Part shown: positions 6,116 through 8,785 of the stretch, piece after piece | Numbering within the stretch: position 1 is the first letter of the stretch | How the letters are laid out: each line of letters starts with the position of its first letter | NCBI GenBank assembly: GCA_947460165.1 | Contig: CANHKH010000117.1 | Coordinates: 1 to 8,785, forward strand | Reading direction: 5' to 3' | DNA length: 8,785 nt | DNA from: Comamonadaceae bacterium | GTDB taxonomy: Bacteria > Pseudomonadota > Gammaproteobacteria > Burkholderiales > Burkholderiaceae_C | Translations under genes and position numbers: made by a program | Notes under the pieces: model-generated | What the model was told of the DNA's origin: nothing | The model's database searches: none | The model's input: the letters and a program-made list of their open reading frames with translations, nothing else

Positions 6116-6550
6116 ATGTTCAAGTTTGACAAGACCCATCTGGGCCGTTCGGTTGAAAAATTCGAATCCATCGTAGGCACCTCCTTGAAGGTGGAGGGCG
6201 ACCTGGTGATCAGCAAAAGCCTGAGGATTGACGGCACAGTCCATGGCAACATCTTGCAGGCCGACGGGGCGTCGGCCACAGTGGCCATCGCATCAGGCGC
6301 CAGCGTCACAGGCAACATTGCCGTGCATGACGTCATCGTCTCGGGCCATCTCAAAGGCAACATCACCAGCCCGGGCCGGGTGGAGCTCATAGACACCGCC
6401 AAGGTGGAAGGCGATGTGACCTACGGCTCCATCGGGGTGGCCGTCGGTGCACGCATTGCAGGCCAGCTCAAGCAAATTGACGAGCTCAGCCAAAATGAAG
6501 CGCAAAACGCCATCAGCAAAGCCGCTAAATTTGTGAACCACAGAGACTGA
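6116..6550 (+). CDS. Bactofilin (polymer-forming cytoskeletal protein)
   Basis: A 144-aa protein with the bactofilin (DUF583) pattern: a short N-terminal tail, then a right-handed beta-helix core from about residue 20 to 120. The core is made of short repeating turns with regularly spaced Gly and hydrophobic residues, such as VEGDLVISKSLRIDGTVHGNI, GASVTGNIAVHDVIVSGHLKGNI and KVEGDVTYGSIGVAVGARIAG. A charged helical C-terminal tail follows. Bactofilins form nucleotide-free filaments under the inner membrane and localise cell-wall enzymes that set cell shape; known members include Caulobacter BacA/BacB and Helicobacter CcmA. The start is fixed by the strong Shine-Dalgarno GGGGGAG. Its stop TGA shares its final A with the ATG of the following M23 peptidase gene, so the two are very probably cotranscribed and translationally coupled. 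Confidence 0.93.
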   Translation: MFKFDKTHLGRSVEKFESIVGTSLKVEGDLVISKSLRIDGTVHGNILQADGASATVAIASGASVTGNIAVHDVIVSGHLKGNITSPGRVELIDTAKVEGDVTYGSIGVAVGARIAGQLKQIDELSQNEAQNAISKAAKFVNHRD

Positions 6551-7485
6551 TGCAAGTCTTCTGGGTCTCAGGCCCTGTAGGCAAGATCAACAGCTTCAAC
6601 CTTTCATTCCGCACCGTGGTCCTGGCGGTGTTGGTGCTCAGCGTGAGTCTGTTGGTTTTGGGCAGTGCCTTGCAGTTCTTTGGCTTTAGGCTCGCGCTGG
6701 AGTACGACCCGCAAATTGCCAGGCGGCTGGGCAATTTGCACACTGCGGTGGAGCTGGAAAACCTCAATGCGGTTTACCACGCCCGGCTCGGCGAGCTCGA
6801 AGAGGAGCACAAGCAGTTCAGAGATCAAGTCGGTGACTTGCGCGCTGTGCAAACCAAACTGGTCGAACTGCTTCCCGCGCCAGCGGCCAAAAAGCTGCCT
6901 CAGACCAGAGCGCAAGGCGGAAGTTATTGGCCACAGGCCTTGCCCGATCAGCCCGCCAACTCCACCAGCGTCTTGAGCCGCCTGGACAAGATGAGTCGCA
7001 CCACCCGAAGCGACCGGGCTTGGTTGAGCCAGGAAATACAGGGCTGGACGACGACCCTGGGCTGGCTTGAGGGCTTGCCTATCGGTTTACCTGTCTCTGC
7101 GCAGCAAGTCTTGGTGTCCAGCGGCTTTGGTGAGCGTGCCGATCCGCTGACGCAGCGCCGCGCCATGCACACGGGTTTGGACTTTGAATTGCCCATAGGC
7201 ACGCCCATCTTGGCCGCAGGCGCAGGACAGGTCATGGAAGCAGGCTGGGATAGCCAGTACGGCAAGACGGTGGTCATCAAACACCACGACGGCCACAGCT
7301 CGCGCTATGCCCATGCGGACGAGTTGTTGGTCAAGCACGGGGACGAGGTCAAGCGAGGCCAGATGATTGCCAAGTCCGGCAACACGGGACGCTCAACCGG
7401 CCCACACCTGCACTTTGAAGTGCTCAAAGACGGCAAAACAGTGGATCCTGCGCTGTACCTGTGGGCGCTGAATCAGCGTCGCTGA
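6550..7485 (+). CDS. Membrane-anchored M23 family peptidoglycan endopeptidase
   Basis: A 311-aa bitopic protein predicted to cut peptidoglycan cross-links in the periplasm. It has a short cytoplasmic N-terminus (1-20), one transmembrane helix (about 21-45), and a probable coiled coil rich in Glu, Leu and Lys (about 63-108). A linker leads to a C-terminal LytM/M23 domain (about 185-305). The zinc and catalytic residues are present: H207 and D211 (HTGLD), H255 (SRYAH) and the HxH motif H286/H288 (GPHLHFEV), so it looks active rather than a degenerate LytM regulator. The ATG overlaps the bactofilin stop by one base. Similar bactofilin-M23 pairs are known (CcmA with Csd1 in Helicobacter, BacA with LmdC in Hyphomonas/Rhodomicrobium), and this topology matches LmdC. 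I infer that the bactofilin filament positions this enzyme through its N-terminal cytoplasmic segment. Confidence 0.93.
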   Translation: MQVFWVSGPVGKINSFNLSFRTVVLAVLVLSVSLLVLGSALQFFGFRLALEYDPQIARRLGNLHTAVELENLNAVYHARLGELEEEHKQFRDQVGDLRAVQTKLVELLPAPAAKKLPQTRAQGGSYWPQALPDQPANSTSVLSRLDKMSRTTRSDRAWLSQEIQGWTTTLGWLEGLPIGLPVSAQQVLVSSGFGERADPLTQRRAMHTGLDFELPIGTPILAAGAGQVMEAGWDSQYGKTVVIKHHDGHSSRYAHADELLVKHGDEVKRGQMIAKSGNTGRSTGPHLHFEVLKDGKTVDPALYLWALNQRR

Positions 7486-7510
7486 TGACTGCGCACCTGC
7501 GGATTTAGGC

Positions 7511-8437
7511 TCAGTTCAGCGGACCACCGAGGGAGCTGCCGCGCAGCTGCTCTTGCAGCATCTGGCGCACCTGCGGCTTGTCGGCAAACGGGTCGCTGGG
7601 TGTGCGTGGCTGCAAAATGTCTTCCATGCGCGTGCGCACCGAAGCGAGTGCCTGCGGGTGGCTGTAAATGTAGAACTCACCTTGGGCCACGGCCTCAAAA
7701 GTGCGCGCGGCCACCTGGGCGGCGGTGACGCGGCCAGACTGCACAGCCTTGTCCATCATGGCCTGGCCAATGCGCTGGCTGGCCGTCATCGGGTCATCTT
7801 GCTCAGCCTGGGGCTTGAGCCGGCTGCTGCTTGAAATACCCGTGGGCACAAAGTAGGGGCAGAGCACAGACACGCCAATTTGCTCGGTGACCAAGCTCAG
7901 GTCGTGGTGCAGCGACTCGCTGAGCGAGACCACCGCATGCTTGCTCACGTTGTAAATGCCCATGTTGGGCGGGTTCAAGAGCCCTGCCATGCTGGCGGTG
8001 TTGACCACATGACCGCGCCAGCTGGGGTCGGAGCGGGCAGCGGCCAGCATCATGGGCACAAAGCAATGCACGCCGTGCACCACGCCCATGAGGTTGACGC
8101 CCAGCACCCAGTTCCAGTCGGCCAGTGAGCCTTCCCAGAGCAAGCCGCTGGTGCCCACGCCGGCGTTGTTGAACACCAGGTGCGGCGCGCCCCATTGCGC
8201 TTGAACGGACTGCGCCATGGCTTGCATGGCGGGGGCGTCGGCCACGCTGAGCTCAAAGGGCAGCACCTGGGCGCCGCCTTGCCTGAGCTCGGCCACCACC
8301 TGGGCCAGCGGCTGGGCTTGCACATCGAGCAGCACCAGGCGCATGCCGCGAAGAGCCGCCAGGCGAGCGAATTCCAGGCCAAAGCCCGAGCCTGCACCTG
8401 TGATGACGGCGGTTTTGCCTTGCAAGTGGTCCAACAT
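7511..8437 (-). CDS. Short-chain dehydrogenase/reductase (classical SDR)
   Basis: A 308-aa NAD(P)-dependent oxidoreductase. Numbered from the ATG at 8437, it has the Rossmann glycine motif TGAGSGFG (13-20), NNAG (90-93), N115, catalytic S149 (NTASMAG), and Y162-x3-K166 (YNVSK). This is the complete classical SDR tetrad. Asp38 after the second strand (LVLLDVQ) suggests a preference for NAD over NADP. The length and the C-terminal extension beyond ~250 aa recall SDRs acting on hydrophobic or aromatic alcohols and ketones, but the substrate is unknown. The frame extends 11 codons upstream to a TTG at 8470 that overlaps the preceding gene's stop; I prefer the ATG because the Rossmann strand starts 8 residues later. 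It follows the GST-like gene by 29 bp and is probably cotranscribed. Its stop converges on the M23 stop 25 bp away with no obvious terminator between. Confidence 0.9.
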   Translation of the reverse strand: MLDHLQGKTAVITGAGSGFGLEFARLAALRGMRLVLLDVQAQPLAQVVAELRQGGAQVLPFELSVADAPAMQAMAQSVQAQWGAPHLVFNNAGVGTSGLLWEGSLADWNWVLGVNLMGVVHGVHCFVPMMLAAARSDPSWRGHVVNTASMAGLLNPPNMGIYNVSKHAVVSLSESLHHDLSLVTEQIGVSVLCPYFVPTGISSSSRLKPQAEQDDPMTASQRIGQAMMDKAVQSGRVTAAQVAARTFEAVAQGEFYIYSHPQALASVRTRMEDILQPRTPSDPFADKPQVRQMLQEQLRGSSLGGPLN

Positions 8438-8466
8438 GGGGCTGGGGCTTTCTTCAGAGTAAAGGT

Positions 8467-8785
8467 TCAAGGCTTCAAGGCTTTTAAAGCGTAGCCCACA
8501 CGCGGGAAATGCACATGCACCACACCGGCACGCGGATCTTCACGCCTGAGCACATAGTGCGTGCGGCTGGCCACCAGCAACTCGCCTTCGGTGGCCTCTG
8601 GGCCAAAAGTTTCAGCCGCCACGCTGACCTGGCTGCCCAAGGGGATGCCATGCTCGTCTTGGAAATACTCACCCTCCACTGGCAAGGGTGTGCTGAGGAG
8701 CGCCAGCTCCACGGCATCAGAGGCGCTCATGCGTTCGGGCTGACCGTGGCCCAGGGCGGCCATGCGGTCCATCCAGTCCAGCACC
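8467..8785 (-). CDS. C-terminal part of a probable glutathione S-transferase-like protein (cut by window edge)
   Basis: The frame is open from the right edge to a TGA at 8467, giving about 105 residues. The beginning, LDWMDRMAALGHG, resembles the terminal helix of a GST C-domain (W-x-x-R-M-x-A-x-GHG). It is followed by an ~85-residue extension, GIPLGSQVSVAAETFGPEATEGELL and THYVLRREDPRAGVVHVHFPRVGY, which looks like a small beta-rich add-on seen in some proteobacterial GST-family proteins. No catalytic residues fall inside the window. A GTG lies at the very edge, but the start of the matched helix indicates most of the gene is outside. It overlaps or closely precedes the SDR gene, so the two may act on related substrates. 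The GST assignment rests on a short stretch. Confidence 0.55.
   Translation of the reverse strand, partial: VLDWMDRMAALGHGQPERMSASDAVELALLSTPLPVEGEYFQDEHGIPLGSQVSVAAETFGPEATEGELLVASRTHYVLRREDPRAGVVHVHFPRVGYALKALKP

Noticed and set aside
7491..7576. GCGCACCTGCGG direct repeat at 7491-7502 and 7565-7576
   Set aside because: One copy is inside the SDR coding region and the other at the convergent gene junction. There is no flanking duplication or element structure, so chance is likely.
4032..8213. TGAACGGACTGC present three times (4032-4043, 4742-4753, 8202-8213)
   Set aside because: Two copies lie in coding sequence, where they encode Gln-Ser-Val on the minus strand, and one is in the 22-bp gap before the transferase. 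There is no regular spacing or symmetry; shared codon bias is a sufficient explanation.

Overview
The window is GC-rich bacterial DNA with dense genes and long accidental antisense frames. Protein sequence style (Tex, bactofilin/M23 pair, GT83 glycosyltransferase) and codon use suggest a betaproteobacterium, probably Burkholderiales/Comamonadaceae (Limnohabitans/Rhodoferax-like). That placement is an impression from the sequence, not a search result. No tRNA, rRNA, CRISPR array, transposase or phage gene is visible.

Layout. (1) Positions 1-4902, minus strand, in transcription order: a PAP2-type membrane phosphatase (4902-4051), a GT83/ArnT-like membrane glycosyltransferase (4028-2448), then after a 143-bp gap the RNA-binding protein Tex (2304 to the left edge, lacking only its extreme C-terminus). 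The first two are 22 bp apart and look like a lipid-carrier or lipid A modification pair. (2) Positions 4903-5584: a 682-bp gene-free region. It holds a perfect 16-bp palindrome, a (GTCA)4 tract, a second TGTGA/TCACA palindrome, a ~250-bp GC-rich hairpin-rich block, and an AT-rich stretch with repeated TGCAAA motifs. (3) Positions 5585-7485, plus strand: a small lipoprotein with an HExxH motif, a bactofilin, and an M23 endopeptidase whose start codon shares a base with the bactofilin stop. (4) Positions 7511-8785, minus strand: a classical SDR oxidoreductase preceded by the C-terminal end of a probable GST-like protein that runs off the right edge. This pair converges on the M23 gene with 25 bp between stops.

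Functional theme. The centre of the window concerns the cell envelope. Bactofilin polymers with membrane-anchored M23 endopeptidases are a known module for local peptidoglycan remodelling and cell shape. The PAP2 phosphatase and GT83 transferase act on polyprenyl-phosphate or lipid A substrates. The most interesting points are the translationally coupled bactofilin-M23 pair with a structured leader, the unrecognised HExxH/four-cysteine lipoprotein beside it, and the paired palindromes in the divergent intergenic region. No wholly new multi-gene system is evident; the flanking genes are ordinary housekeeping or metabolic genes.
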